A stretch of 64,000 bases of DNA, taken from positions 62,001 to 126,000 of the forward strand of contig NZ_VOGO01000006.1 in assembly GCF_007923355.1 (NCBI RefSeq), read 5' to 3'. Shown here in pieces: positions 33,770 to 42,503 of this stretch. The stretch's first letter is position 1, and each line of letters begins with the position of its first letter. The notes below the pieces were generated by a model that ran no database searches, was not told the origin of the DNA, and saw only the letters and a list, made by a program, of their open reading frames with translations. The translations under genes were made by a program, and so were the position numbers. This stretch comes from Falsiphaeobacter marinintestinus. GTDB lineage: Bacteria; Pseudomonadota; Alphaproteobacteria; Rhodobacterales; Rhodobacteraceae.

Positions 33770-34297
33770 ATGAAGCTGACACCCGCCATGCAAGCCTTCG
33801 TTCTTCACTGGGGCGAGATGGGCACAAAATGGGGCGTGAACCGGTCTGTTGCGCAAATCCATGCCTTGCTGCACATCACGCCGGAACCCTTGGCCGCTGA
33901 TGAGATTTGTGAGGCGTTGGGGCTGGCCCGTTCGAATGTCTCTAATGGGTTGAAAGAGTTGCAAGGCCTTAAAATCGTTACGGTTAGCCGAAATCTGGGC
34001 GACCGACGCGATCACTTTACGTCGATCCGCGATGTGTTCGATCTGGCCAGAACCGTGGTCGAAAGTCGCCGGGATCGGGAGTACGCGCCGACGTTGCTGG
34101 CCTTGAAGGATGTTGCAGACGAGGCTGAAGGCGATGGAACGCCCAGTCAGGTACGGGCACGCATCGATGAAACCTTGGTCACGATGCAAATGTTCGATGA
34201 CTGGTATCAGGACGTCTCGCGGCTGCCACGGCCCGTGCAGCTTGCAATCATTCGCCTTGGTGGGCGGATCGCACGGTTGTTGCCGAAGGGCAGCTAA
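33770..34297 (+). CDS. GbsR/MarR-type winged-helix regulator
   Basis: The 175-residue protein starts with an amphipathic segment (AFVLHWGEMGTKWGVNRSVAQIHALL) typical of GbsR-like MarR-superfamily proteins. A winged helix follows (ADEICEALGLARSNVSNGLKELQGLKIV, wing at RNLGDRRDHF). The C-terminal helices probably dimerise. It may start at ATG 33770 or the adjacent GTG 33767. A perfect palindrome lies just upstream and a degenerate copy lies over the start of the next gene. That suggests it represses both its own promoter and the membrane-protein genes. The inducer is unknown. Confidence 0.85.
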   Translation: MKLTPAMQAFVLHWGEMGTKWGVNRSVAQIHALLHITPEPLAADEICEALGLARSNVSNGLKELQGLKIVTVSRNLGDRRDHFTSIRDVFDLARTVVESRRDREYAPTLLALKDVADEAEGDGTPSQVRARIDETLVTMQMFDDWYQDVSRLPRPVQLAIIRLGGRIARLLPKGS

Positions 34298-34310
34298 AAA
34301 AATTTTGCCG

Positions 34311-34336
34311 GAGATTTCTCTTATGACAGAAATAAC
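34311..34336. promoter_or_regulatory. Second, degenerate copy of the 10-6-10 operator
   Basis: The right half CAGAAATAAC (34327-34336) is identical to the upstream operator, including the following CTG. The left half GAGATTTCTC matches it at seven of ten bases. It covers the ribosome site and first codons of the gene at 34323, so binding could block transcription or mark an internal promoter. Confidence 0.6.
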
Positions 34337-34787
34337 TGAAAGAAAGATGGGCTTGCTTCTTCCCGCGGCTCGGAAATCGGCCCATGTGGTGGATCCTGTT
34401 GCTCTGATTGTCGGGTTGATCGGCGGCCCGCTGATTGTAACGGCGGCGACATTCTACGCTGTCATCCCGGTCTTTGCCCTTGGAATGGGTGGTCTGCTGT
34501 ATCTGGTCGCAGGTTTTCCCGCGATGCTGATCTGGTTCGCCCGACGCCCGATTTCCTCTGGCGGGGTCGCGACGGCTGCGTTTCTGGTGAACGCTGGCCT
34601 GTCGATTTCTGTGTGGGCCATCAGCTTGCTGTTCGATGCGGGTGATATGGCAAAGATAGCTTTGTTCTATCTGGCCTTCGGATCCGCATTTGCACTGACT
34701 TGGGGCGGGGTAACTGGCTGGATCTATGTCAAACTTTGCAATCCCATCTACCAATCTTCCGTTTTGTTAAAAAAAGGAGACCACTGA
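34323..34787 (+). CDS. Orphan four-helix membrane protein
   Basis: I do not recognise this 154-residue protein. About four transmembrane segments start near residue 25 (VALIVGLIGGPLIVTAATFYAVIPVF onward in pieces) with short loops (FARRPISSGG). ATG 34323 is preceded by CGGAG and lies inside the second operator. It follows the regulator gene by 25 bases and overlaps the next gene by one base. The block looks like a regulated envelope function (stress or transport), without direct evidence. Confidence 0.72.
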   Translation: MTEITERKMGLLLPAARKSAHVVDPVALIVGLIGGPLIVTAATFYAVIPVFALGMGGLLYLVAGFPAMLIWFARRPISSGGVATAAFLVNAGLSISVWAISLLFDAGDMAKIALFYLAFGSAFALTWGGVTGWIYVKLCNPIYQSSVLLKKGDH

Positions 34788-35161
34788 TGATTACCGCTAT
34801 GTCCACTTACCTTGTGTTGTCTTTGATCACTGTCGGCGCGTTAAGCGTCATGATCCTGAGGATCGGACGTATCCTGGGGGACTGTCCGCAGACAGGAACT
34901 GCCTATAAAGCGGCGGCGGTTGCTGTTGCGACGGGGTATGCCGCCATCGGAACCGGGGGCGTTCTGCTGATCGCGGCCGGGATCGCCATGGCACCTGTTC
35001 CCCATATGCAAGCGTTGCCGGTCGCCCTTGGTCTAGCGGCCTTGTGTCTGGGATTGGGATTTTCTAACGCCATCGCAACCCTGCGCGGCGTGGTCAACCC
35101 GCCAGAGGCCGCCCCGAAAACCCCTCGGGTTCCCGAGGCTGACGCGCCGGTCAATAGCTGA
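34787..35161 (+). CDS. Orphan three-helix membrane protein
   Basis: The 124-residue protein has three hydrophobic segments (TYLVLSLITVGALSVMIL; AVAVATGYAAIGTGGVLLIAAGI; LPVALGLAALCLGLGFSNA) and a proline-rich tail. No family recognised. An AAAAAAGGAGA ribosome site and TGATG junction couple it to the previous membrane protein. Its last 11 bases overlap the convergent gshA. Confidence 0.72.
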   Translation: MITAMSTYLVLSLITVGALSVMILRIGRILGDCPQTGTAYKAAAVAVATGYAAIGTGGVLLIAAGIAMAPVPHMQALPVALGLAALCLGLGFSNAIATLRGVVNPPEAAPKTPRVPEADAPVNS

Positions 35162-36521
35162 ATGCGTCGTAGATCTTGCTGAGGTCGCCGTTCCATTCAC
35201 CGTTGTAAAGCTCCAGCAGTTCGTCTGCTGGGGCCATTCCGGTTTCTACGCTGTCTTCCAGCGCGTGCAGGAAATGGCGTTCGTCGGCGACCATACCGCC
35301 CAGACCCGGCTTGGCCCGTGCCTTGAGGCCCGCGCGCGAAATGTCGAGCACTTCGCGGGCCAGATCGTTCATGTTGATCTTGCCGACCTGCGCCTGCAGC
35401 CCCTGTTCGCCTCCGCCAACGCGCAAGGCCCAGCGGGTTTCCTCATCCCAGTCCTTGACCAGATCCCAGGCGGCATCCAGTGCGGATTGGTCATACATCA
35501 GGCCAACCCAGAACGCGGGCAGGGCGCACAGGCGGCGCCACGGGCCACCATCGGCACCACGCATTTCGATGAACTGCTTCACCCGCGCTTCGGGGAAGAC
35601 CGTGGTCAGGTGATCGGCCCAGTCTGACATCAGCGGGGTTTCGCCGGGCAGGGCGGGCAGTTCGCCTTTCAGAAAATCTCGGAAGGATTGGCCCAGGGCA
35701 TCAATGTACTGACCATCGCGATAGACAAAATACATCGGCACATCGAGCACGTATTGCACCCAGGCCTCAAACCCGAAGCCTTCGTCAAAGACAAAGGGCA
35801 GCATTCCGGTTCGTGCATCGTCAAGGTGACGCCAGATGTAGGAGCGCCAGCTTTTCTGACCGTTGGGTTTGCCTTCGAAGAATGGGGAATTGGCGAACAG
35901 GGCGGTTGCCACAGGCTGTAGCGCCAGCGCGACACGCATCTTCTGCACCATGTCAGCTTCCGAGCCGAAATCGAGGTTCACTTGCACCGTGCAGGTCCGG
36001 CGCATCATCGATGTGCCCATGGTTCCGACCTTTTGCATATAGCTGTCCATCAGCTTGTACCGGCCTTTGGGCATCAACGGCATCTGGTCGTGCGTCCATT
36101 CGGGCGCGGCACCAAGACCAAGGAAGCCGACGCCGATCTTGTCCGATATATCTTTGACGTCGCGCAGGTGCTGATTCACCTCGTCACAGGTCTGGTGGAT
36201 CGTCTCAAGCGGCGCGCCGGACAGTTCCAGCTGCCCACCCGGTTCCAGCGAGATGTTGGCGCCGTCTTTTTCCAGCCCGATCAGTTTGCCGGATTCGACC
36301 AGCGGAGACCATCCGTGGCGATCACGCAGCCCTTCAAGAACGGCTTGAATCGACCGTTCGCCCTCATAGGGCAGGGGTTTGTGGGTGTCTTTGCAATACC
36401 CGAACTTTTCATGCTCGGTGCCGATACGCCAGTCTTCCTTGGGCTTACACCCCTTCTCAAGGTATTCGGCCAATTGGTCGTGGTGTTCAATCGGCCCGCC
36501 GCCGGACTGAGGAATGGACAT
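35151..36521 (-). CDS. gshA: Glutamate--cysteine ligase (plant/alphaproteobacterial type)
   Basis: The 456-residue enzyme makes gamma-glutamylcysteine, the first step of glutathione synthesis. Motifs include DWRIGTEHEKFGYC, ISLEPGGQLELSGAPLETIHQTC and MMRRTCTVQVNLDF, of the type shared by plants and alphaproteobacteria. Several cysteines in plant enzymes are redox switches; equivalence here is not tested. The GST at 1022 would use the product. The gene has its own promoter region (36522-36611), which shows a TTGACA hexamer on the minus strand but no clear -10. Confidence 0.94.
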   Translation of the reverse strand: MSIPQSGGGPIEHHDQLAEYLEKGCKPKEDWRIGTEHEKFGYCKDTHKPLPYEGERSIQAVLEGLRDRHGWSPLVESGKLIGLEKDGANISLEPGGQLELSGAPLETIHQTCDEVNQHLRDVKDISDKIGVGFLGLGAAPEWTHDQMPLMPKGRYKLMDSYMQKVGTMGTSMMRRTCTVQVNLDFGSEADMVQKMRVALALQPVATALFANSPFFEGKPNGQKSWRSYIWRHLDDARTGMLPFVFDEGFGFEAWVQYVLDVPMYFVYRDGQYIDALGQSFRDFLKGELPALPGETPLMSDWADHLTTVFPEARVKQFIEMRGADGGPWRRLCALPAFWVGLMYDQSALDAAWDLVKDWDEETRWALRVGGGEQGLQAQVGKINMNDLAREVLDISRAGLKARAKPGLGGMVADERHFLHALEDSVETGMAPADELLELYNGEWNGDLSKIYDAFSY

Positions 36522-36611
36522 GGCAAAGGCTCCCGTTCTGCTTGCAAAGAGGTGAATGTCTTGGGCAGGGGTGTCAAGACATGCACGTCGCTTTGATGCG
36601 CATTGACGTGA

Positions 36612-37139
36612 TTACGAATGCAGCAGACCGGCAGGTCGCATCGGGTTACGTTCCCAGATCACCACGGGATGACTGCCCGGTTTGCGCAGCGTTGACAGCA
36701 TCTTTTCGGTGTTGAAACCGGGCAGGACGCTGAACACGTCGAACAGGGCATCGACCCCTTCGGCATTGATCGGAACGTGCAGGATGGGCTGGCCGGGTTG
36801 ATGCAACAGCCAGTGCGTTGGTTGTGATGTCGGGTCCAGAACCAGTCGCTCAAGCTCGGACGTAGAGACGGCACCGCCGGTGAGCGGGCCGAAATAGGCA
36901 ATCTGACCTTCATCAACCTGAACCACGCCGGGACCGCCGGTTCCGGTGCGGAACCGGGCGCGTTGTATCCCGACAAGCGCAAGGGCGGCGGCGGCAACGA
37001 TCAGGGCCCAGCCGACCCAGCCTAGCAATCCGCCCGGGCCTGCAGCCCAGCTGGCACCAACCACAGCGATCACGCTGGCGGCAATCAGTTCTCGCCACCG
37101 CCAGATCACGGCGCGGGCTTCGGGGCGGACAAAGCTCAT
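36612..37139 (-). CDS. Two-helix membrane protein with PH-like domain
   Basis: The 175-residue protein has an N-terminal arginine/tryptophan segment, two transmembrane helices (about residues 18-58) and a beta-rich C-terminal domain (VVQVDEGQIAYFGPLTGGAVS, TSELERLVLDP in separate strands). Its layout resembles the product of 31421-31804. The function is unknown. ATG 37139 overlaps the stop of the acetyltransferase gene by four bases (ATGA), so it belongs to the rsmE operon. Confidence 0.75.
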   Translation of the reverse strand: MSFVRPEARAVIWRWRELIAASVIAVVGASWAAGPGGLLGWVGWALIVAAAALALVGIQRARFRTGTGGPGVVQVDEGQIAYFGPLTGGAVSTSELERLVLDPTSQPTHWLLHQPGQPILHVPINAEGVDALFDVFSVLPGFNTEKMLSTLRKPGSHPVVIWERNPMRPAGLLHS

Positions 37140-38014
37140 GCGGCGCCTCCGTTGATGATGTAGGGGCGCGCCAACAGGGCGATGCTGTACCATCCGATCT
37201 GCTTGAAACCGATTTTTTCGTACAGCCGGGCGGCGTCGGGCGAATTGGCAAACAGATTGGCAACTTGAACGCCCTCAGCGCGGGCGTCTTGTAAAACGGC
37301 TATGGTCACGCGGCGGCCCAGCCCGCGCTTGCGGAATTTGTCGGGGACAAAAACACCGCCAACCTGTGCATGATGTCCAACCACGGCATTCAACGTCGCC
37401 ATGGCAACAGGTTGTCCGCCATCTTCGACAACTCGAACCCGGCCCGAGGCAAGCTCAATCCTGGCCCGTTCGGGTGCCTTCTGGCGTGCGTTCTCAGCAT
37501 CGAACTGGCCGGTTTGAAACAGGTAGTCCGCAAACCAGGGCTCCATGATCGCAAGATCGTCCGGGTGCATCGGGCGGCATGTCTCGGGCTGGGTGGGCAG
37601 GTCCGACAGATCAAGCAGGAACAAAGGTTCGATGTGTCGCATCTGATAATCGGCGGTTTCCAAATCCAAGGCCCGCAGTACTTCGGTCACTTGATTGGTT
37701 ACCCCGGTCATGCCCAGTGTTTCGACACCTGCGAGCACCTGGGCAAAGGCTTGGGCAGCCTCTTCGGGCATACCGGGCACCTGCGCCATCAGATATCCGG
37801 ATCGGGTGATCCCAAATACACCGGCAAGGCCATCGGGTTCCCAAAGGTGGAATTCGGTCGACAAAGGATGATCCGTGAAACCAACACCATGTGTAGACAG
37901 GTTGCCCCGAAGGTACATCGACGTAGCAGCGTGCTGCGCCAGATAGGCGTCGATCAGTTCCGCATCCTGTTCGGTCGCCTTTCTGAGCTTCGGTGAGCTT
38001 AAGCGCGCGTTCAT
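37136..38014 (-). CDS. GNAT-family N-acetyltransferase (tandem-domain size)
   Basis: The 292-residue protein has a recognisable C-terminal GNAT domain: VAMATLNAVVGHHAQVGGVFV then FRKRGLGRRVTIAVLQDAR (acetyl-CoA pyrophosphate loop) and NLFANSPDAARLYEKIGFKQIG. The N-terminal 130 residues look like a diverged second GNAT-like half. The acceptor is unknown. The start at 38014 has a GGAGA site and a four-base overlap with rsmE. Confidence 0.85.
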   Translation of the reverse strand: MNARLSSPKLRKATEQDAELIDAYLAQHAATSMYLRGNLSTHGVGFTDHPLSTEFHLWEPDGLAGVFGITRSGYLMAQVPGMPEEAAQAFAQVLAGVETLGMTGVTNQVTEVLRALDLETADYQMRHIEPLFLLDLSDLPTQPETCRPMHPDDLAIMEPWFADYLFQTGQFDAENARQKAPERARIELASGRVRVVEDGGQPVAMATLNAVVGHHAQVGGVFVPDKFRKRGLGRRVTIAVLQDARAEGVQVANLFANSPDAARLYEKIGFKQIGWYSIALLARPYIINGGAA

Positions 38015-38733
38015 TGCCAATCTCCAAACGTTTGCTGCCAGATGGTCATCGCGGCGACGGCAGCGGTGTCGGCCCGCAGGATTCGCGGTCCAAGGCTGAC
38101 GACGTGTGATTGAGGAAGCGCGTTGAGGCGCTTGCGCTCACGATCAGAAAATCCGCCTTCGGGGCCGATCACAATCGCCCAGGGGCCCTTGCCCGCGTTA
38201 GCCAGAGTCAGCGCAGCACCCGCTTCGGTTTCGTCACAGAACATCAACTGGCGATCGTCGGGCCAGTTGTCTAACAGCCGGTCGAGTTTTTGCAGGTTGG
38301 TCACCTCGGGAACAAATGTTCCTCCGCATTGTTCTGCGGCCTCGACGGCGTGGGCCTGCAGGCGGTCCTGGCGGATACGTTCGGAATTGGTGAAGTCAGT
38401 CTGCACCGGAACGATCCGGGCGGCCCCCATCTCGGCCGCCTTTTCGACGATGAAATCGGTGCGGGCCTTTTTGATTGGTGCGAACAGCAACCACAGATCA
38501 GGCGGGTTCATTTGTGGCGCGGTCTGGTCCACCACGCTCAGAGCCCCGCCGCGTTTGCCAGCCTCGGTGATCTCGGCCAACCACTCGCCGGACTGGCCGT
38601 TGAACACAAGAACCCCGTCGCCAACTGACAGGCGCATCACCCCAAAAAGGTAATGTGCCTGATCACGGTCCAACGGAACCGATTGCCCCACCCCAAGAGG
38701 GTGGTCTAGATACAGCCTGACCTTCGCTTTCAT
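38011..38733 (-). CDS. rsmE: 16S rRNA (uracil-1498-N3)-methyltransferase
   Basis: The 240-residue SPOUT-class methyltransferase modifies U1498 of 16S rRNA using S-adenosylmethionine. The deep trefoil knot motifs are AIVIGPEGGFSDRERK and VVSLGPRILRADTAAVAAM. The N-terminal PUA-like domain includes DRDQAHYLFGVMRLSVGD. Its start lies only 12 bases from the divergent ubiA start, so the promoters of the two genes must overlap coding sequence. Confidence 0.94.
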   Translation of the reverse strand: MKAKVRLYLDHPLGVGQSVPLDRDQAHYLFGVMRLSVGDGVLVFNGQSGEWLAEITEAGKRGGALSVVDQTAPQMNPPDLWLLFAPIKKARTDFIVEKAAEMGAARIVPVQTDFTNSERIRQDRLQAHAVEAAEQCGGTFVPEVTNLQKLDRLLDNWPDDRQLMFCDETEAGAALTLANAGKGPWAIVIGPEGGFSDRERKRLNALPQSHVVSLGPRILRADTAAVAAMTIWQQTFGDWQ

Positions 38734-38745
38734 GAAAGCTTACTT

Positions 38746-39708
38746 ATGCAAGGCAATGCCCAAACACCAGATGGTCAGATCTCGGATGCTGTAGAAGGCA
38801 ACTGGGTCGACTCATTGGCCCCGGCTTATTCGCGGCCCTATCTGCGCTTGTCCCGCGCGGATCGACCCATTGGCACTTGGTTGCTGCTGATCCCGTGTTG
38901 GTGGGGTCTGGCGCTTGCCATGCTGTGGGACCAGAGCCCGCGATGGGAAGACGCATGGATCGCTGTGGGTTGCGCGCTGGGGGCGTGGCTGATGCGCGGG
39001 GCCGGGTGTACCTGGAACGATATCACGGATCGTAAAATCGATGCGCAGGTCGACCGCACACGGTCGCGGCCTATTCCGTCCGGGCAGGTGTCGGTGCGTC
39101 AGGCGGTTGTCTGGATGGTGCTTCAGGCCCTGCTGGCGCTGGTCATCCTCCTGACGTTCAATCGCGCTGCTATTGCAATGGGTGTTCTGTCCCTGTTGCC
39201 AGTTGCAATCTATCCGTTTGCCAAACGCTTTACATGGTGGCCGCAGGTGTTTCTGGGGCTGGCATTCAACTGGGGCGCGCTGCTGGCCTGGACGGCGCAT
39301 ACCGGCGCTCTGCACTGGCCCGCCGTTGTGCTGTATTTCGCCGGGATTTCATGGACGCTGTTCTATGACACGATCTATGCGCATCAGGATGCCGAAGACG
39401 ATGCCCTGATCGGGGTGAAATCGACGGCCCGGCTGTTCGGACAGGACACTGCGGGTTGGTTGAAGTATTTTCTGGTGGGCACCGTGTCCCTGATGGCGCT
39501 AGCTGTGATCAATGCAGCGGTTGTCAAAGCGTCGATACTTGCGCTGGTCATTGCACTGGCCGGGCCCTGGGCGATGGGCTGGCACATGGCCTGGCAGTTG
39601 CGCGGGCTGGACATTGAAGACAACAGAAAGCTGATCCAGCTGTTTCGGGCAAACCGTGACACCGGCTTGATTCCGCTGATCTTCTTTTTGGCAGCGCTGC
39701 TGGCCTGA
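38746..39708 (+). CDS. ubiA: 4-Hydroxybenzoate polyprenyltransferase
   Basis: The 320-residue inner-membrane enzyme prenylates 4-hydroxybenzoate in ubiquinone synthesis. The two Mg-prenyl-diphosphate motifs are NDITDRKID and YDTIYAHQDAEDD, and RADRPIGTWLLLIPCWWG is typical of the family. About eight to nine helices follow. The start at 38746 leaves 12 bases to rsmE and has no clear ribosome site, but conservation begins near residue 20 (NWVDSLAP). PobA, encoded 10 kb away, competes for the same substrate. Confidence 0.94.
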   Translation: MQGNAQTPDGQISDAVEGNWVDSLAPAYSRPYLRLSRADRPIGTWLLLIPCWWGLALAMLWDQSPRWEDAWIAVGCALGAWLMRGAGCTWNDITDRKIDAQVDRTRSRPIPSGQVSVRQAVVWMVLQALLALVILLTFNRAAIAMGVLSLLPVAIYPFAKRFTWWPQVFLGLAFNWGALLAWTAHTGALHWPAVVLYFAGISWTLFYDTIYAHQDAEDDALIGVKSTARLFGQDTAGWLKYFLVGTVSLMALAVINAAVVKASILALVIALAGPWAMGWHMAWQLRGLDIEDNRKLIQLFRANRDTGLIPLIFFLAALLA

Positions 39709-39774
39709 TTGCACCGCAGGCCAAGCGGTTGTAAGACTTCGGCACTCGGGAGCTTCTGAAAGACCAAAACCTAA

Positions 39775-41727
39775 ATGCGACTTTCCTTTGTGTTTGCAGT
39801 TGGAATGACCTTCTTGCTGGCTGCCGGTCTGTCCCTTGTGGCCGCCCGGTTCGCGGCGACTGCCGTGGAAGAGGCGTCGGAAATTGACGTTCGGTTGTCG
39901 CTGGATCGCGCGGCCCATGGCTGGGCCGAGGTGCAGGCAAACGGCTTGCAGGTGATTCTGAGCGGCATAGCTCCGGACGAGGCGACACGGTTCAATGCCC
40001 TGACCGTGGTTGGAGACGTCGTCGACGCGGCACGGATAATCGACGGTATGGAAATTGCCCCGACGGCCGATTTGGCGCCCCCGAAATTCTCTATCGAAAT
40101 TCTGCGCAATGACAGTGGGATATCGATCATCGGCCTGATACCGGCCAGCACGGATCGCGCCGATCTTGTCGATCAGTTGCACGGGCTTGTCGGCGAGGAT
40201 CAGGTGGCAGATCTGCTGCAAACCGCCGACTATCCGGTGCCGGCAGGCTGGGATGATGCGTTGCAATTCTCGGTCATCGCGCTCAGCAAACTGCCACGCT
40301 CCAAAATCTCGGTCACAGCAGGACAAGTGTCGGTCGATGCGATTTCGGACAGCCCCGAAGCCAAGATGCGGCTTGAGACGGCTTTGACCCGCGCGGCACC
40401 ACCCGGGTTGCGTTTGGCGCTGGATATCGCCGCACCGCGTCCGGTTATCACACCCTTTACCCTGCGGTTCTTGATCGACGAGGCTGGCGGCCGTTTCGAC
40501 GCCTGTTCGGCCGACACTGCCGAAGCTGGTGCACGCATTCTGGCGGCAGCGCGCGCGGCTGGTGCGGTCGGTGATGTGGATTGCACGGTCGGCATGGGCG
40601 TGCCATCGCCGAATTGGGCGCAGGCCACTGTTCAGGGCATCCAGGCCTTGGCGGAACTGGGGGCCGGGGCGATCACGTATTCGGATGCCGACATCACGCT
40701 TGTGGCTGCCGAAGGCACGTCGGAAAACCTGTTCGACCGGGTCGTCGGAGAACTTGATGCGGCCTTGCCCGACGTTTTTGCATTACATGCTGTTCTGCCC
40801 GTGCCCGAAAGCGATACATCGGCTGGACCGCCGGAGTTTACCGGCACGCTCAGCCCCGAAGGTCTCGTGCAACTGCGTGGTCGGATCAGCGACCCGCAGA
40901 TTCGCGATGTGGTCGACAGTTTCGCGCGGGCGCGATTCGGGACGAAAGAGGTGTACACGGCAACGCGCGTTGCATCCGATTTGCCGGCAGATTGGGCAAT
41001 GCGGGTTTTGGCCGGTGTCGAAGTCCTGTCGAAACTGCGGCAGGGCGTCGTAACCGTCACACCTGATGATCTGGTCCTGCGCGGGGTCAGCCATCAGAAA
41101 GACGCAAGCGCGGAAATCGCGCGGCTTTTGTCTGACAAACTGGGTGAGGCCGAAAAATTTGCGCTTGAGATTACCTATCAGGAACCTCCCGAGGACCCGG
41201 ATGAGCCGATTGACCCACAGCAATGCATCGCGCGCATCAAGGAGATTCAGGAAACCTCGAAGATTGCGTTCGAGCCGGGGTCAGCGACGATCACCGAAGC
41301 GTCGCTTGGCACAATGAACGGCATCGTCGATGTTCTGAAAGCCTGCGGGTCCATCCGTCTTGAGATTCAGGGTCATACCGACAGTCAGGGACGCGAGGAA
41401 ATGAACCAGCAGCTTAGCCAGGCGCGGGCTCAGTCGGTTCTGAACGAATTGCGGGCTCGTCGCGTTCCGACAGCAAGCTATGTGGCTGTGGGATATGGTG
41501 AAACCCGCCCGATTTCGCCGAATGACACGGAAGACGGGCGCGAAGACAACCGTCGGATCGAATTCTGGCTGATAAAGCCGCGCGAAAGCCTGCCGGAAGA
41601 AGAAAGCCCGCTGGAAGAACTGGCAGGGCAAACCGAAGTTGCACCTTCCGAGGACGCAGCTGACGACGACACAAGCGAGGCGGACGCGCCGGATACACAG
41701 CCCGAGACCGACGGGGAGAACAACTAG
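39775..41727 (+). CDS. OmpA-family envelope protein with BON-like repeats
   Basis: The 650-residue protein has an N-terminal signal or anchor (LSFVFAVGMTFLLAAGLSLVAARFA). At least two BON-like modules follow (around residues 35-80, 270-330 and 365-420, for example VQLRGRISDPQIRDVVDSFA). The C-terminal OmpA peptidoglycan-binding domain has IRLEIQGHTDSQGREEMNQ, LSQARAQSVLNEL and NRRIEFWL. An acidic Glu/Asp-rich tail of about 60 residues ends it. It should tether an envelope structure to peptidoglycan. The next gene begins immediately after its TAG stop, so they are co-translated. Confidence 0.88.
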   Translation: MRLSFVFAVGMTFLLAAGLSLVAARFAATAVEEASEIDVRLSLDRAAHGWAEVQANGLQVILSGIAPDEATRFNALTVVGDVVDAARIIDGMEIAPTADLAPPKFSIEILRNDSGISIIGLIPASTDRADLVDQLHGLVGEDQVADLLQTADYPVPAGWDDALQFSVIALSKLPRSKISVTAGQVSVDAISDSPEAKMRLETALTRAAPPGLRLALDIAAPRPVITPFTLRFLIDEAGGRFDACSADTAEAGARILAAARAAGAVGDVDCTVGMGVPSPNWAQATVQGIQALAELGAGAITYSDADITLVAAEGTSENLFDRVVGELDAALPDVFALHAVLPVPESDTSAGPPEFTGTLSPEGLVQLRGRISDPQIRDVVDSFARARFGTKEVYTATRVASDLPADWAMRVLAGVEVLSKLRQGVVTVTPDDLVLRGVSHQKDASAEIARLLSDKLGEAEKFALEITYQEPPEDPDEPIDPQQCIARIKEIQETSKIAFEPGSATITEASLGTMNGIVDVLKACGSIRLEIQGHTDSQGREEMNQQLSQARAQSVLNELRARRVPTASYVAVGYGETRPISPNDTEDGREDNRRIEFWLIKPRESLPEEESPLEELAGQTEVAPSEDAADDDTSEADAPDTQPETDGENN

Positions 41728-42054
41728 ATGAACCGCACCGAATTCATCATTACCACGGCCATCATTCTGTTCGTCGCGTTTGTCGTCGGCTGGTTTGCCA
41801 ACTGGCTGGTGCATCGCGCCACCCGCGTTCGGCAAAGTGACGTGGCTGATCTGGACCGGATGAGCCAGGAACTGCACGAAGCCGAAGAAACCCGCGATCA
41901 GGCGATCACGTATCTGCAACAGCGCGAGGCCGAGTTGACCAATCAGCTAACTCAGACCGAGGCCGAACTGCGGGCTGCCATGGATGGTCTGCGTGATGCG
42001 CGTCAGGATGCCGAACAACTTCGCGCGCATGTCGAACGGATGCGCGACGTCTGA
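41728..42054 (+). CDS. Single-pass membrane protein with coiled coil
   Basis: The 108-residue protein has one N-terminal transmembrane helix (TEFIITTAIILFVAFVVGWF) and then a highly charged, Glu/Gln-rich helical stretch to the end (residues 35-108) with heptad-like spacing, a likely coiled coil. It directly abuts the OmpA/BON gene, and resembles small proteins encoded after that gene in related genomes, as far as I recall. A role in the same envelope complex is inferred. It ends four bases from the convergent moaE. Confidence 0.8.
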   Translation: MNRTEFIITTAIILFVAFVVGWFANWLVHRATRVRQSDVADLDRMSQELHEAEETRDQAITYLQQREAELTNQLTQTEAELRAAMDGLRDARQDAEQLRAHVERMRDV

Positions 42055-42058
42055 TCGC

Positions 42059-42502
42059 TTACCAGCGGGTCAGGGCGTCTTCGTCTTCATCTTTGGCTGC
42101 AACCCAGCCTGTGTGATCGGCTGTGATCTCCTTCTTCCAGAAGGGCGCGCGGGATTTCAGGTAATCCATCAGGTATTCCGCCGCTTCGAATGCATCTTTG
42201 CGATGCGGCGCGGCTGTGGCCACCATCATGATCCGTTCACCGGGTTCAAGCCGCCCGTGGCGGTGGATGACCAGAACGTCACCCAGTGACCAGCGAGTCG
42301 CGGCCTCGTCCGCGATCTTGGCAATCGCCTTTTCGGTCATGCCCGGATAATGCTCGATCTCCATGGCACTCAGGTCGCCACCTTCGACGTCCCGAACCAC
42401 ACCGGTGAAGGTGACAACGGCCCCCATGCGGGTGTTGCCCTTGGCAAAACTTTCGGCTTCGGCACCAAGGTCGAAGGGAGCGGACTGAACGGCAACGCGC
42501 AT
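42059..42502 (-). CDS. moaE: Molybdopterin synthase catalytic subunit
   Basis: The 147-residue large subunit of molybdopterin synthase transfers sulfur from MoaD thiocarboxylate to cyclic pyranopterin. Motifs: MGAVVTFTGVVRD, EHYPGMTEKAI, VIHRHGRLEPGERIMMVATAAPHR and the catalytic lysines in KSRAPFWKKE. It follows moaD by one base. The product serves NasA. Confidence 0.95.
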   Translation of the reverse strand: MRVAVQSAPFDLGAEAESFAKGNTRMGAVVTFTGVVRDVEGGDLSAMEIEHYPGMTEKAIAKIADEAATRWSLGDVLVIHRHGRLEPGERIMMVATAAPHRKDAFEAAEYLMDYLKSRAPFWKKEITADHTGWVAAKDEDEDALTRW

Positions 42503-42503
42503 T

